Source of the DNA: Berberis thunbergii
Taxonomy: Eukaryota > Streptophyta > Magnoliopsida > Ranunculales > Berberidaceae
Assembly: GCA_003290165.1 (NCBI GenBank)
Contig: QNQO01001820.1
Span: 62,001-126,000 of the forward strand
Direction of reading: 5' to 3'
DNA length: 64,000 nucleotides
Part shown: positions 34,560 through 47,107 of the stretch, one piece after another
Position numbering within the stretch: the stretch's first letter is position 1
Layout: every line of letters begins with the position of its first letter
The notes under the pieces: generated by a model
Seen by the model: only the letters and a program-made list of their open reading frames with translations
Told to the model about the DNA's origin: nothing
Databases searched by the model: none
Made by a program: the position numbers and the translations under genes

Positions 34560-36503
34560 GGAGGTTGTGTTTCTGTGTGTGTGTGTGTTGTGGCTTTCTA
34601 TTGTATGTGTTGTGGTTTTCTAATGGTTGTCATGTTTCTTTTGTACAAAACAAAAGCCCCATGAGTAGTCACTTTTCTCTTCACTAAATATCTCTCCTCA
34701 CTTCCTCCCACCCTGTCTATTATAGCATTTGGTGATTATCTAAAGGACATGTTCTCTATTCTGAAGGGATATGTAATGGAATGAACTATTGAAGGATACC
34801 TTAATGGAAAAGCTTAAGGGTCTATTATTATATATATAAAAGAAGAAGAATTATTTTGTGTTAGAAATCAAGAATTTAGGTGGCATTGTGATTATGCCTG
34901 AAAAGTATGTGTGTATGGGTCTATTTTTTGAAATGTTATTAGAGGAAGTATTGCTCTCCGTAGCATAAGGGTGCACCTTCGTCTATAAGAGGTGGTGCAC
35001 CCTCCACGCGCCTACAATCCGTCCCCTAAATTGCTTTGATTAGGATCTGTTGATTGGCGTTTAAGGTTACTTGATGGGCGCCACACTCTCGAGCCCATAA
35101 AATTTAGTTTGAAACTGTAAAACCTCATATAGCTTGTATTTAATTTAATTCATTTTTCTTAAAATGTTTAGGGTTTAGCATTAGGATGCTCTTCTTTAAA
35201 AACTCATTTACTGATAAAGTGCAATTCATGATTCGTTGGACACCAATACTAGTTGATATATCTCGAATGAAGTTATGTGATTATGTGGTTGTATAAGGTC
35301 CATAACTTTATGTTGTCTACTAAATTATATTCCATGGGGCCTTATTAAATGTTGTGTTTGTTTGGCTGTATGAATCTTTACGATAAATGATTATGATTAT
35401 GTAATCCATTACAATTTTTGTGCATTATGATTAATTCACATAAATAATTTTTTCATGAAAATATCTCAGATAAAATTTGTGCCCAACTGAAAAAGAATGT
35501 GCAATAAAATTCCCGTTGTACGGATACTTACCTTAATTATTTCAGTCTCCTCATTAAGTTGCACAAAAGAACATAAAACATAAAAGTTTAACTTCTAATA
35601 AATTTTCATGTTTAATTAGTTACATTATTGCCAACCATTCAATTTCGCTGTTAGCTCGAATACACTATGTAAAATTAGATTTTAAAATTTTTCTTTTTTC
35701 GCTGACTGAGTTCAAACCCATGATCTAGTGATACCATTTGCCAGGCTCTAATCATTGAACCTTATGGATGGGAAATGTACAAGTAAACTCAACAAACGTC
35801 ACTTCTCCATAAAAAAAAATTTGTGGATTGGGAAACCTACCAGTAGACCCTTGTTTTTAATTTTCGCTTTATTTTTAAGGCAAATGCGCGCGACTTAAAG
35901 GCCCATCCACATCTTTGAGTTTGGAACATTTAGAACTTGTTCATTGTGGTCCTGAGATTGTATGTTTACAAATGTACACTCCATGTGTGGTGTAATAAAG
36001 GTTTTCTTCATGTATTTGGTAGCTAAATAAATGTTAATTCACTTGGTTCTTATTTTGACTAACTCATTTTCTAATAAATATTTCTTAGATGGAAGTACAA
36101 ATAAACCATTACCTTGCAAAATTCAGAAACTTCTGATGCTTTCTTAGAATCTCAGGTCTCAACTTTAAAGTTAGAGTTGGAAAAGTTGGAATCTCCATTC
36201 AATTTTCTTGTCTGTCAAATTGTGAAAAGCAAACTATATTTGATTTCTTTTTGTGATCAAGCCTTATATTTAATTCTTAATTGAATTTATAATTATAAAT
36301 GAGAAATAAAAATAAATAAACATTTTAACTTACCTTTTCAACTTAAAGGTGACTAACTTGTTAAGTGTTTAGAAGTTTAACTTCAAGTAAGAATTAAGGG
36401 CTTTCTTAGTAATTAGGCAATGATTATTTTGCACCACTAAATCCTCTTTCTCACACTATGTTTTATTACATCACTTACTTTTTTATACCACCATACTCTC
36501 TAA
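34560..36503. other. Gene-free AT-rich intergenic DNA
   Basis: No gene or full transposon was recognised. A short hairpin, AGGGTGCACC (34968-34977) with GGTGCACCCT (34994-35003), lies near 34980. A tRNA-like SINE scrap may lie at about 35705-35765, but it is too degraded to call. Confidence 0.4.
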
Positions 36504-37399
36504 TAAGGGTGGGCATCTTATCTCGCGATTCTGTTCTCGTCCCAATCTCATTCCGTCCCGATTTTTTCGGATTTTAATGGGATTGAATAATTTCATCACG
36601 ATTCTGTCCCGTCTCGATCGAGAATGGGATGGAATGAAATGGGATGAAGGTTTTCAATTCCGTCCCGAGCTAATTTTTCAATATTTATTTATTTATTTAT
36701 TTTAGTATAACATTTTAGCATCTCAATTTGTCTCTCACATTCACATCTCTAGATTAATCAATTGGTTTCAATAAGACTTCTGGCATTGTTCTCACAAGTC
36801 ATAACACCATATTTAATTAATTAGTTAAAAAAAAAGAGCATAAAATCGGAGAGAAAGTGAAATTCACTAGTCAGTATCAGTCGTCAAATATGCTGCTTAG
36901 ATTTGAAGTTGTGACTTATGTGTAATGCATGTGCGCCTGAAATCAATCTAAAGAGGAAGAAAATTGGAACACATGATTGATTTGGATTATGTTGAGTTGT
37001 TTTTTAAGAAGATAGTAAACGATGATTTTTCTAACAAGAAAATCAACTTTACTTGTGTAATAAACTCAATGTCCCAACACCAATGTGTTGACTAACATTC
37101 ATTAATGCACTTAACATGACCGAAGAGTAGGCAATTTGCATTACGATCAACTCTGAGGTAGGGGGGCACACAATTCATTATACTTCCATTCCCGTTTCGA
37201 ACCGTTTATGAGTTTTATACTTATAAGATGTAATAAAAATCTTGATCAACAAATAGTGCACGTGATCACGTTTCGTCTGAACTGCCGTTGGGATGGACGA
37301 GGCTCAGGATAGGTCTATCCCATCTTGTCCCGCTCCACCCATAGAATGGATGGGATAGGGATGGATCTATCTCGTCCCATCCTCCCGTGCCCACCCCTA
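36504..37399. mobile_element. Non-autonomous hAT-type element (copy 4)
   Basis: It starts TAAGGGTGGGCATC and ends CGTGCCCACCCCTA, matching the ends of the 889-1443 element, with sub-terminal TCCCGTC/GATGGGA words in both orientations. The flanks (CTCTCTAA and CCTCTCCT) are only partly alike, so the target duplication has decayed. The interior is non-coding and AT-rich. Confidence 0.6.
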
Positions 37400-40300
37400 C
37401 CTCTCCTGACACGACCTAATAATCGAAATCATTCATTTTTTCCCTCACCATTTCAAATTGACAATTGTTTTTTCCCTCTCCCATTCGATATCCTCCTTCA
37501 AATTTATCCCCACTCTCAATTTCTTGCATCCTCACTCATTGAAACCTCAAAATTCCCTTAAAATTGAAACCCTGTAAATCCAAGCTCAATAAACATTCAT
37601 AACTTTTACATAACAGCAAATCCGAAACTACAAAACGAAAAATAATGGTAATCCTTTTGAACTTTCGAACCAATTTAAACCCTCAATTGAGACTGATTTT
37701 CAAGTTGGTCAAAACACAAAAGTTGTAGTACTCTAAGTTATTTAATAAATTTTCAAGTGATTCAAGTTGTGTTTATTAGATAACTGAGAGCACTACAACT
37801 TTTGTGTTTTGACCAACTTCAGATTTGGTCTCGATCGAGCACATAAGTTAGTTGAAAGTCAGAAACATTATCCCATTTTTTTTTGGACAGATTTGCACGA
37901 TTTTAGTATAAAATAATCATAACTTGCTTATTTTAAAACATTTTCAAGTGATTCAAGTTGGTCGAAAGTTACCATATTTTTCGTTTTTTTCGTTGAGCTT
38001 GAGTTTGTTTGTTAAGTTATACATATTTATTGAGTTTGGGTTTAAGGGTTTCAACTTTAAGGGAATTTTGAGAATTTTCGAGGAAGAGAGAGGAGATTTG
38101 AGTATGGAGAGAGATTTGGAAGAGAAGATTTCAAATGGAAAAATGATGAACTATTTCCTTGTTAATTTAAATGATGAGGGAAAAGATGAATGCTTTTATT
38201 TATATAGATGGTATGACAAAGTAAAAAAAAATTAAAAAATAATAATAAAAACAACCAAACAAACAAACAAAAGATGGTATGAAAAAAATGATGCGAGGGC
38301 AATGAAAGTTGCCCAGTAGTTATTAATGATTTCAAAACTTTTGCTTTTCTGTGAAGGCAATGAAAGTTTCTAACTTTTTGAAATTAATTTACATATGCTC
38401 TTATGTGCATTTATGTTGAAATCAGTCATTTGGATTAACTTTTAAATTATAGTAGTATTTTTTAATAGAACTTTATCGGCACATAAACCCTATTAATTCC
38501 CCCCCCCCCCCCCCCCCCCAACTAATGCCTCTTAAACCGGTAAATTTACTTAATAAGTTTGGGGAATGCTACTATTTACTTTATTAGTCAATGAGATATC
38601 AGCAGTAATAGGCGATAAAGAAAGAAAAAAAAAAAAAAAAGCTTGTGGTGGATAGAATCACAAATCTAAAATTTAACCCTTATCAATGACATCTGGGGGT
38701 GAAAAAAAAAACATATTTACTTTGCGAGTGAATTTAACAGCACAACTTATTGTGGATGCTATTACGACCAAGAACAAGTAGGGTGGTTAATGTTGGTTGT
38801 TACTGGTCATTTTCCACCTTTGAATCAAAGTGGTGCCAAGTGGGGGACCTAAAACTTTATTTGTTCTTCTTTTCTTCTCTATGTAAAAGATCTATAGAAA
38901 TAGTGTGAGCACACACAGCTTCACATTGGTGATGTGTACTTCTACTCACTACTTAGTCTTTCCGTGACTATCCAAATCTATGAAATGGACATTCCATCTT
39001 TTTTACTTTGTGCAGCCATTGAATGGCATGTTGGGTTCATTTTGTTGAAACAACTATTGTAGTTTCTTGAACTATTCCTATTTTCCTTGTTTGATTGCTT
39101 TGGGTGTTTTTTTTTTTTTTGTACCATTCCAATCATAAAACTTTATTTCATTTAGGATTTATCATTATTGCGAATATACTGCAACCCAAGTGTCTGTCTT
39201 ACAATATTCTACATGTCGAAAATATATTATGGTAGACATACGTGTGTCCACAAAGTCTTCACGAGTGATCAAATAGTGGATGCGAAACTCACAACATAAA
39301 AGGTTATGTATAACATTCCTAAAAAGTAAGTTCGCTTTGCCTTTAACAACTTGCATCACATTTGAGTCGCCACGGAACCGAAGCTGATAAGTATTGATCA
39401 AACTTATCCAAATGTTACGAAGGAGATGATATTTTGAACCAAGGTGGTATTTTGTCAAGATTATTTGATATATACTCTGGATTATGGCATTATAGGGGGT
39501 ATGAAATTCAAACACTGATAACAATTGTTTGAAGAAAATATCAGAGAAGGCCAAAGGATTGGTAGGGTTTCCATTCCATTGGGCACGTGAAATGCTTTTG
39601 ATAAGTGTTTATCTGTTTTGTTTTGTTATCTGTTTCTATTGTGAGCCAAGATGGAGAACTGTCATCACTATCACACTCTCATGTTCGAACTGGGCCATGA
39701 CAGGACCTACCCAAGAAGAACAGAGTCCAAGTGAGTGTGTCCTGAATCAGGTTCATGGAGCATGGGCTTTCTTTACAACACACAAGGAAAAAAGGTCTCT
39801 AATTATTTTGCATTGCATCATCTCAAGAGCAGAGTCCGAGTGTCTCTGAACCGTCAAGTTTTCTCAAGATGCGTGTTGAATCGTTAGATTTACCTCAACA
39901 TGCACACAATTAAATTTGAATCATTGATTTACCTAGAGATGTATGTAAGATTAAATTTGGATCGTTAGATTATCTTCGAGATGAATTGTTTAAGATGCAA
40001 TTTTTTTTAAAATCAACTGTTTGATTTTCCTCGACATATCATTATGATTTCAGTTGAGCCTTAGTATTTTCCTCGAGATGAGATGTTTGAGATACGAAAT
40101 ATTCAATCTCAGTCTTTGATTTCTCAGATGAGATGAGATGAGATGTTTGAAATACGAAATATTTAATGCGATACGATTAATAATTGGGAGTAAAACTCAA
40201 TAAGACATTTATAATAGGGGGCAAAATACAAATAACCCTTTTTTCAATATATTTTTAAAGTATATAAATGGGGTCTAATGTTTATTTTCCACTTGAATTT

Positions 40301-41380
40301 TTAAACCTATAATCCAACCCACGTTTCAATCTAAGTTTCAAATGTAACTCATCTTGATTTTAATGTCCAAATTGCCAAACTACTTAACAAACAATTAAAT
40401 ATAGATAGTTCGTCACAATTTTTAGTTCTTCTCAACTCCTATTTTATTAACATTTACTAAATATATTTCCTCGTAATTCTTTGAAAACAGTCGTAAGAAA
40501 AAAATGTACAAAAAAGGGAAAAACAATCATTTTATGTGAATTTTGATATATCATACCTATATATATATTCATGAAAAAAATACTTTCCAAATTAATATAT
40601 ATATATAATTTGTTCCTAATATCCCCCCAAAAATAAAAATTCTAGCTCCGCCCCTGAGTGCAAGAATGCATTCGTGTACACGAGAGCGAGTTTCCCTTCT
40701 CTCACTCACAATATCTATAGTGCATTCATAATTCCTTTGAATCATCATGCCGACATATACACCTAAACTGTGGTCATCAAATGGCTCATGCATATTTCAT
40801 TGTCAAGTGGCACTTATTGGACTTTCACTTGGCAAAATGCGAGCCAAATTGTATATCAATCAAGCATTAGAAATTATCTATCCTTCACATTCTCTCCTTT
40901 TTTTCAAGTGGAATTAGTACCCGAACCTCCAACTATAAATAACTATAGCTTTGCGGATTTGGTAATCTAAAACCAACTATAATAACAATCCAATTTGATG
41001 TTAAGTATTGCCTTGTTAACAATAGCAGATGAATGCGGAGCATAAACTCATCCCATTCGATTATCCGTTGCAGGTCTTCTCTTGTTGTTATTGTTATACA
41101 CAACCATGTTGAATAATTACTTTTGATGCACTCAAATCCGATATCCTAGAGATCCAACCTATAAAATAAGGTTAGATTGTCAAATATCACTTTTTTTATA
41201 ACTGAATACACTCTGATGCTAAAGTCAATTAACTGTGGGAGAAGACTAAATTTGGACAAAATATAGTTTAGCTGAAATTATATACCTTTTGTCGAATATT
41301 CTCTTTACCTTATATAATGTCTGTTATTATTTTTTTTATGTGACTTAAGCATGTAAGACGCGATGATGGGAGACATTATT
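37400..41380. other. Gene-poor intergenic DNA with short repeats
   Basis: Contents: a perfect hairpin at 37704-37817; a 21-base C run at 38499-38519; and at about 39860-40170 several loosely repeated words around CCTCGAGATG and GAGATGAGATG. At about 40600-40655 is a minus-strand CAGGGGCGGAGCTAG motif typical of plant transposon ends, whose partner was not found. The ORFs here (for example 37924-38235, 39165-39554) lack recognisable domains and codon structure. I do not call genes. Confidence 0.45.
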
Positions 41381-41833
41381 TGCAACGATCTCCTTCTTTA
41401 TTGAGGTACATCCTTCAAAAAATGATTCTCGTTACGACTTGTTTCCTTTATTAAGGGCCAAAGTAAACGAGAAAGAGAGCGAGGGATGGGTGTAGGCACA
41501 GATGGTTTGGTAGAAACTTCAAGAGCTTGGCTAACTGGCGAGGAAACCAGCGAGCATATATGCTGCTCGCGCCATCTCATACAGCTAACTTCAATTGTTA
41601 TTCCAAATCACAATCATCTCCGTTCGATAAACAACCATAATGGCCAAATCCATCGTCACCAACTCGTCATTCCTTACGTCCCCAATCCCCCAAATCATCT
41701 CCTCCAAACCTACTAAGCTACCCATCAAACTCCCCACCACACCTCTTCACTTCAATTTCAAACACTACTCTGTTTTCACAAACCCAATTGTCTCTTATAC
41801 TTCTCAGTGAAACCCAGAGCTCAAATTCTCACT

Positions 41834-44346
41834 ATGGCCACTGGGTAAGCTTCGATTTCTCTTATCTTCTCTGGGTTTTCTCTGTTTTTATTCAATTTTT
41901 AATTTTCAGCTCTGTTCTGTTTTTGCAGCAGTGTTGTTCAGGAAACTATCCCTCCTGTTCTTGATCATACTTCAGACCCACCTCCACTCTTCGATGGGAC
42001 TACAAGGTTGGTTTTTTATTGCACCTACTTTTACTGTCTTCGTGTTATTACAATGGGTTGTCTCTATTGCTAGTCTCCCGTGTTTGTTGAAATGCCTGAA
42101 TGGTGCAAGTGTTTGAATTGAATTGTGTATTTATTGACTTGGAGTTGTTTTACTTTCGCGTGATGAAGGTTGTACATATCTTTGACTTGCCCGTATGCGC
42201 AACGTGTGTGGATTACTAGGAACTGCAAGGTTGCTAATTATTTCTACTCATGGGAGATCTGTGTTTAGTTGAAGTTTATGTAATATTTTGGTTTTAGTGT
42301 TTGAAATAACTGCATTTTTTTTGTTGGGGAGGATCAGGGATTGCAGGAGAAGATAAAGTTGGTGCCGATTGATTTGCAAAATCGGCCTGCTTGGTACAAG
42401 GAGAAGGTCTATCCTGCCAACAAGGTAAATACTATTTGAGTACGAAAAGCATTGTTATAGATCATTTGGCACCGGCTAGCTGAAAGTTTGTCCGCTTTGA
42501 ATTTTTTTTTAGGATGTCACATGAGTAGCAAGAACACTTTGCTTATATGTGCAATTTACAACCCTTGGGGAAAGTGAATGAAATAAACCATGAATAGCAC
42601 AACATGGTTTATGCCTTTCATATAAATTTGCAACAATTTATTTGAATTTCCCTTATTATTTGCAACAATTAGGTTTTGACATGACTTGTTTACATACTTA
42701 TTGGTTGTTGAGTTAGTTATTCGAATCATTAAGTTATTTGATCCAAGATAATCCTTAAGTTGACTGAACACAACCGTTATACCCCATCATTAAGTCCCAT
42801 CTATTGGGGTAGTTGCGTAGATACTAATCTTCAAATTCTTTTCTCTTAGGTGCCTGCATTGGAGCACAATAATGAAGTCCATGGAGAGAGTCTTGATTTG
42901 ATTAAGTATCTTAATGACAACTTTGACGGACCTTCTCTTTTTCCGGATGTAAATAGAATGATTTTGGTACTCGTAAAGCAATCTCTTTCTTTATACAAAA
43001 TTTTGATGCAGAAGTTACTTAATATAATGTAGGATCCTGCCAAACGGGAGTTTGCAGAAGAACTGTTCTCCTACACAGACACCTTTGGTAGATCTGTGAT
43101 TTCTTCACTGAAGGGAGAAACGACAAATGAACTTTGTAAGCTGAAACTCATCACAGTTCTAGCCTTTTAGTACTTAATTATCAGATAATAAACTGTATTG
43201 TATGATATTCTTTCTCCAGATGCCACTTTTGACTACCTAGAAGCGGCTCTTTCCAAATTTGAGGATGGTCCTTTCTTCCTCGGCCAATTCAGCCTGGTGA
43301 ATAATCTTTTGTTATTTTTAGTAAAAAAAGATTCATATTTCCTTTCCCTTTTCAGTCTCTTGTCGAATCAAGTGTTATTTTCAGTCTCTTGTTGAATTCA
43401 GCAACAGATTTAATTTCCATTTGAACATATGAGATGGGAAGATGAATGAGCATGTCTTGTTTTCGGACCGTGGAAAATTTCAGTTTCTTACAGAAAGGTG
43501 GATAAATGTTTTTCCTACCTAGGCATGAAAAGTTTTCATTCTTTACATGCCAGATCATGAAATGAACACATTTTGCTAGATGATCCTATCCTAACTGTAA
43601 TAGGAACTTGGATAATTTTCATCTATGGTTTCAAGCAAATTGGTTTAGTTTTCAAGAAAATTGTTTTCTCCGAAGGCAGATAGGATTTAATACTCTGCAT
43701 CTGATTCCCCTCTTATACATAAATGTTTACCATGCAGGTGGATATAGCGTATGCACCATTTATGGAAAGATTTCAACCCTACTTGTTGGAAGTAAAAAAG
43801 TATGACATCACGGCTGGCAGACCTAAGCTCGCGGCATGGATTGAGGTATTGTGTGGAATTTTAATCTTTTTAGTTTTAGTTCATATATAAAAAAGAAGAA
43901 GAAAAAAGAACAGTTTCAAGTTCTTAACAGGAGACACCTTAAAAGGATCAAGGCCCCGAATTAAATCATCCTTATCTGAAAATAGGAAGTTATATCCAAT
44001 GCTTTGGTCCTCGATTAAACACACGTTTTGCATGTTCCTGATGGAAGGCATCATGCCAATTCTTAACGTGGAAGTTCTTTGCTCGTTATGTAGGAGATGA
44101 ATAAGATAGAAGGTTATACGCAAACCAGAAGCGATCCCAAGGAACTTGTTGAAATATACAAGAAACGCTTTGCGGTAAATCCTCTTTCAGCACCTTGATT
44201 CAAATTGAAACTCTTTATTCTTTGTTGAAGCTCATAAAAGCATCAGCAATGCTGAGCTGCAAGTGTAATACTTATATAATACTCTGGTAAAGTTTCGTTT
44301 TCTGGATTCTAATTGATTTTTTTTTTCATTGCAGTCCCAGCTTTGA
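41834..44346 (+). CDS. GSTL: Lambda-class glutathione S-transferase, copy 1
   Basis: Ten coding exons: 41834-41844, 41929-42006, 42169-42229, 42338-42424, 42850-42948, 43033-43135, 43220-43296, 43738-43845, 44094-44174, 44335-44346. All junctions are GT/AG and in phase; the product is 238 residues. The N-terminal thioredoxin-like domain carries the CPYAQRVWI motif, whose Cys replaces the usual GST Ser/Tyr, followed by NRPAWYKEKVYPANKVPALE and GESLDLIKYL for glutathione binding. The C-terminal helical domain contains FEDGPFFLGQFSLVDIAYAPF. This is the lambda class (GSTL, IN2-1-like): cytosolic or plastid thiol transferases that reduce glutathionylated small molecules such as flavonols rather than conjugate xenobiotics. 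The first and last coding exons are only 11 and 12 nt, so simple ORF scans miss them. A paralogue follows 2.5 kb downstream. Confidence 0.93.
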
Positions 44347-44587
44347 AAATCGGAAGTTCCTCCCAACATGGATTGGAGTATCAGCTTGAAAACGTCATTA
44401 TGATGCTATTGGGCTAAGTTCAAAGAGAGAAGAGTTATATTTTCTGAAGTTTTATTAACTAAATCCTCCTGGGGCTAATATATAGTTATGTACTTCTCTT
44501 AGGCTAATCTATGAATCATGATAAGTAATTATTATGAAATATCTAATTTATCGTCACTAAATAAGTTCTAATTATCTATTTCGTCCT

Positions 44588-44815
44588 TAGGCCAAAGGAG
44601 TTATGGTCGAGTGGTTAAGGCCTTGTGGGATTTATCCCTAGGTCCTTGCTTCGAGACCCTCCGGCGGCATAATTTCTTTTGGAGTGATGTTGGCCTATAG
44701 GCGGCACCTCGGGGGATAGGTTACGGATCCTATCAAACACCGGCTTGCCTTTGCTCCTGTTTGAAGAAACTGGGTTTTGATTGGTCTTATCCCTGTTTTT
44801 GCCACTCATTGAATG
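44588..44815 (+). repeat. tRNA-derived SINE-like element
   Basis: The 5' part has a pol III A-box-like stretch (GGTCGAGTGGTTAAGGC) and, about 30 nt on, a B-box-like TGCTTCGAGACCC, as in Ser/Leu-type tRNAs. It does not fold as an intact tRNA. The unrelated body contains GGCGGCACCTCGGGGGATAG and a T-rich tail. This is the layout of a plant SINE; family and ends are not established. Confidence 0.4.
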
Positions 44816-44939
44816 ATTTATGTTTTTTTTCCCCGAACCTTATATTAATTATAAAAAAAAGGTTACTAAAGTGATAACCCACACTTACATGTTGCAATCC
44901 TAGTCGTGCATTCTCAAATAATCACGTGGAAGGTATTCA

Positions 44940-46175
44940 TTCAATTGATCTTCAAACACAACTTTCAATTGACAAGAATTTGTGGAGAGCAATTTGAAAT
45001 TCTGAATGCTCCACCTCACTCCTTCCCCCGTCAGCACTGATGTTAAGAGATTTGTGGAGAATCAATGCACCTTCTTTTGACCTCTTTTTATTTTGGAAGC
45101 TCATTGAAAATATTCTCCACCATGATCAATTTCTCCCGATTTCACACACTATTGGAGGACTGTATTTTTTGTCATAGCCACACAGAAGATGCTACTCACC
45201 TAATTTTCTTCTGTCTAGTCATGCACCAACTCTGACTAGTCTCACCCATCCCAATCAACTGACTTAATGTTGACCTTGGGGTATCTAGTTCTTCCCTCTT
45301 CCTAGAGTTCATGTGGGACACTGCGAACACACACTTAGAGCTAAAGGAAGAAATTATCTCTCAGTTATAACTTTCATACAGACCATATGGCAGACACGAA
45401 ATTGTATTTTTCACAAAGCCAATTTCAACGCTTAAAAGTTTCTGTCGTCTTTTCATAGAACATGGTCTGCTTGGAAACACCACTGGTTTTCTACAAATTT
45501 CGATCACATGAATCACTAGGGTGCCCTATCCACTGTAAACACCAAAAATGTTGTCTCCTTTCATCATATCCTTGAAACAGTTGTCATCGGTCAAATTATG
45601 TTTCCTCTTCAACATATCCTTTTGGGCCCCATACTGAGATAGCCACCCAATGAATATATGCACAAATTCATTAAGCAAAATTTCACAGACTAAACCTTAG
45701 ATCCTCACAGCTCATACCTATTCCACATTCCCTGGAGTCGGACATGATAGTGATAATGTACGATGCGAGTTTATTGCCCCTTCTCAACGGGGAGCGGTTG
45801 GAGTTTTTGCAATCAACATGCATGGAGAGGTACTTGCGGGGGTTGCTTCGCCGATCACAAGGAAGGTGATGGACAATACCATGGCAGAGTGCCATGCAAC
45901 TGAGGCGACTCTTCTTTTGATCCTCGCTGCATTGGCAAACAAGTTTTTTTCCTGGGGGACTCAAGGACGTGGGGCTATATTGCACGATGACTGGCGGCAA
46001 CCTACAGCAGCCATTGACTGGGTGTGGCGACCTCTCATTAGCAATATACAACGATTGTTTTCTCTTCACAACCTTTGGTTTTGTAATTTTATCTATAGGG
46101 ACCTCAATTATGAGGCTCATAACTTCGCTACTGTAGTAGGCCAAGAATATTGTAACTCTTATTAGTAATGTGCAA
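44940..46175 (+). pseudogene. LINE remnant: zinc-binding and RNase H domains
   Basis: At 45155-45232 the frame reads EDCIFCHSHTEDATHLIFFC, the zf-RVT motif that follows the reverse transcriptase in plant L1-type LINEs; a stop comes soon after. At about 45740-46164 a second segment matches the plant LINE RNase H-like domain: GAVGVFAINMHGEVLAGV, then MAECHATEATLLLI, then FIYRDLNYEAHNFATV. Frames change between the parts and the reverse transcriptase is missing. An AATAAGAAATG 3' end follows at about 46200. It is a dead insertion between the two GST genes. Confidence 0.7.
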
Positions 46176-46899
46176 TATGCTTTTAACAAATTATTTTTAT
46201 AATAAGAAATGAAATCATTCTCAAATACTAAAATAAATCAACTCCAAGCATCGGTGCTTGGGTAATCCGCACTTATTTATTCTTCTCCCTATATATTGAT
46301 CTCTGCTTCTTATTTCTGAAATTCTACAAAAAAAAAAATAATAATAATTTTTTTTTTTTGAAAATAAATGAAGAATATGGTCTCTTCCTCTTGTTTATCT
46401 TTCCTCAAGATCATGTTTCTTTTCAACATATTCTTGACTGAATTTTTGGCTTCAAATATAAAAAAACCAGAGCATCTCCGAGTTTAGATTAGTCGTAATA
46501 CAAATTCATCAAACCATATTAAACTAAACAGCCAAAATCAAATAAAAAAGTCTCCAGATAAGAAACGACCCATTCTCCCAATGGGGATGGTACCCTTTAT
46601 TCTACTCTTCATATAACAATACATGGACCAATTCCAACTATTGAAGAAATCTGATACAGCCCCTTCACAGAATGAACTAAGATTCAGATATGTACACTAC
46701 ACACATTTAATATCAACTTATTGATAAGATATACTAGTATAACAAATTTATATAATATTATATCCATTCAATAAGTTATCGATGTTTGAATACTCTCCAT
46801 TGGAAGTTCTCTATTCATCAAATTTTCTGTTCAGGCTAGCAAACCAAGTTTTCGTTCATCTATTAAGAAAGACCAGAGCTCCTACGTTAAAAAGAAAAA

Positions 46900-47068
46900 A
46901 TGGCAACTGGGTAGGATTTCTGAATTCTTGTATTAGTTTCTCGATCTTTCTTTGACATGCTTGATGAGGTTTCTGAATCAATGCATTTTTGTGCTTTGAA
47001 TGGTCTGGTGTTCTGTTTTTATTGGATTCTCGGGTACTTTGTGTTTGTTGGTGAGGTAATGTAATAAG

Positions 47069-47107
<39 letters not shown>

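Noticed and set aside
37924..38235. 103-codon ORF MLILKHFQVIQVGRK...
   Set aside because: No recognisable domain, no splice partners, AT-rich codon use like the surrounding non-coding DNA.
39165..39554. 129-codon minus-strand ORF
   Set aside because: No family resemblance and no supporting gene structure; likely chance in AT-rich DNA.
44588..44680. A functional tRNA gene
   Set aside because: A-box and B-box-like words exist but no clean cloverleaf or acceptor stem; a SINE head fits better.
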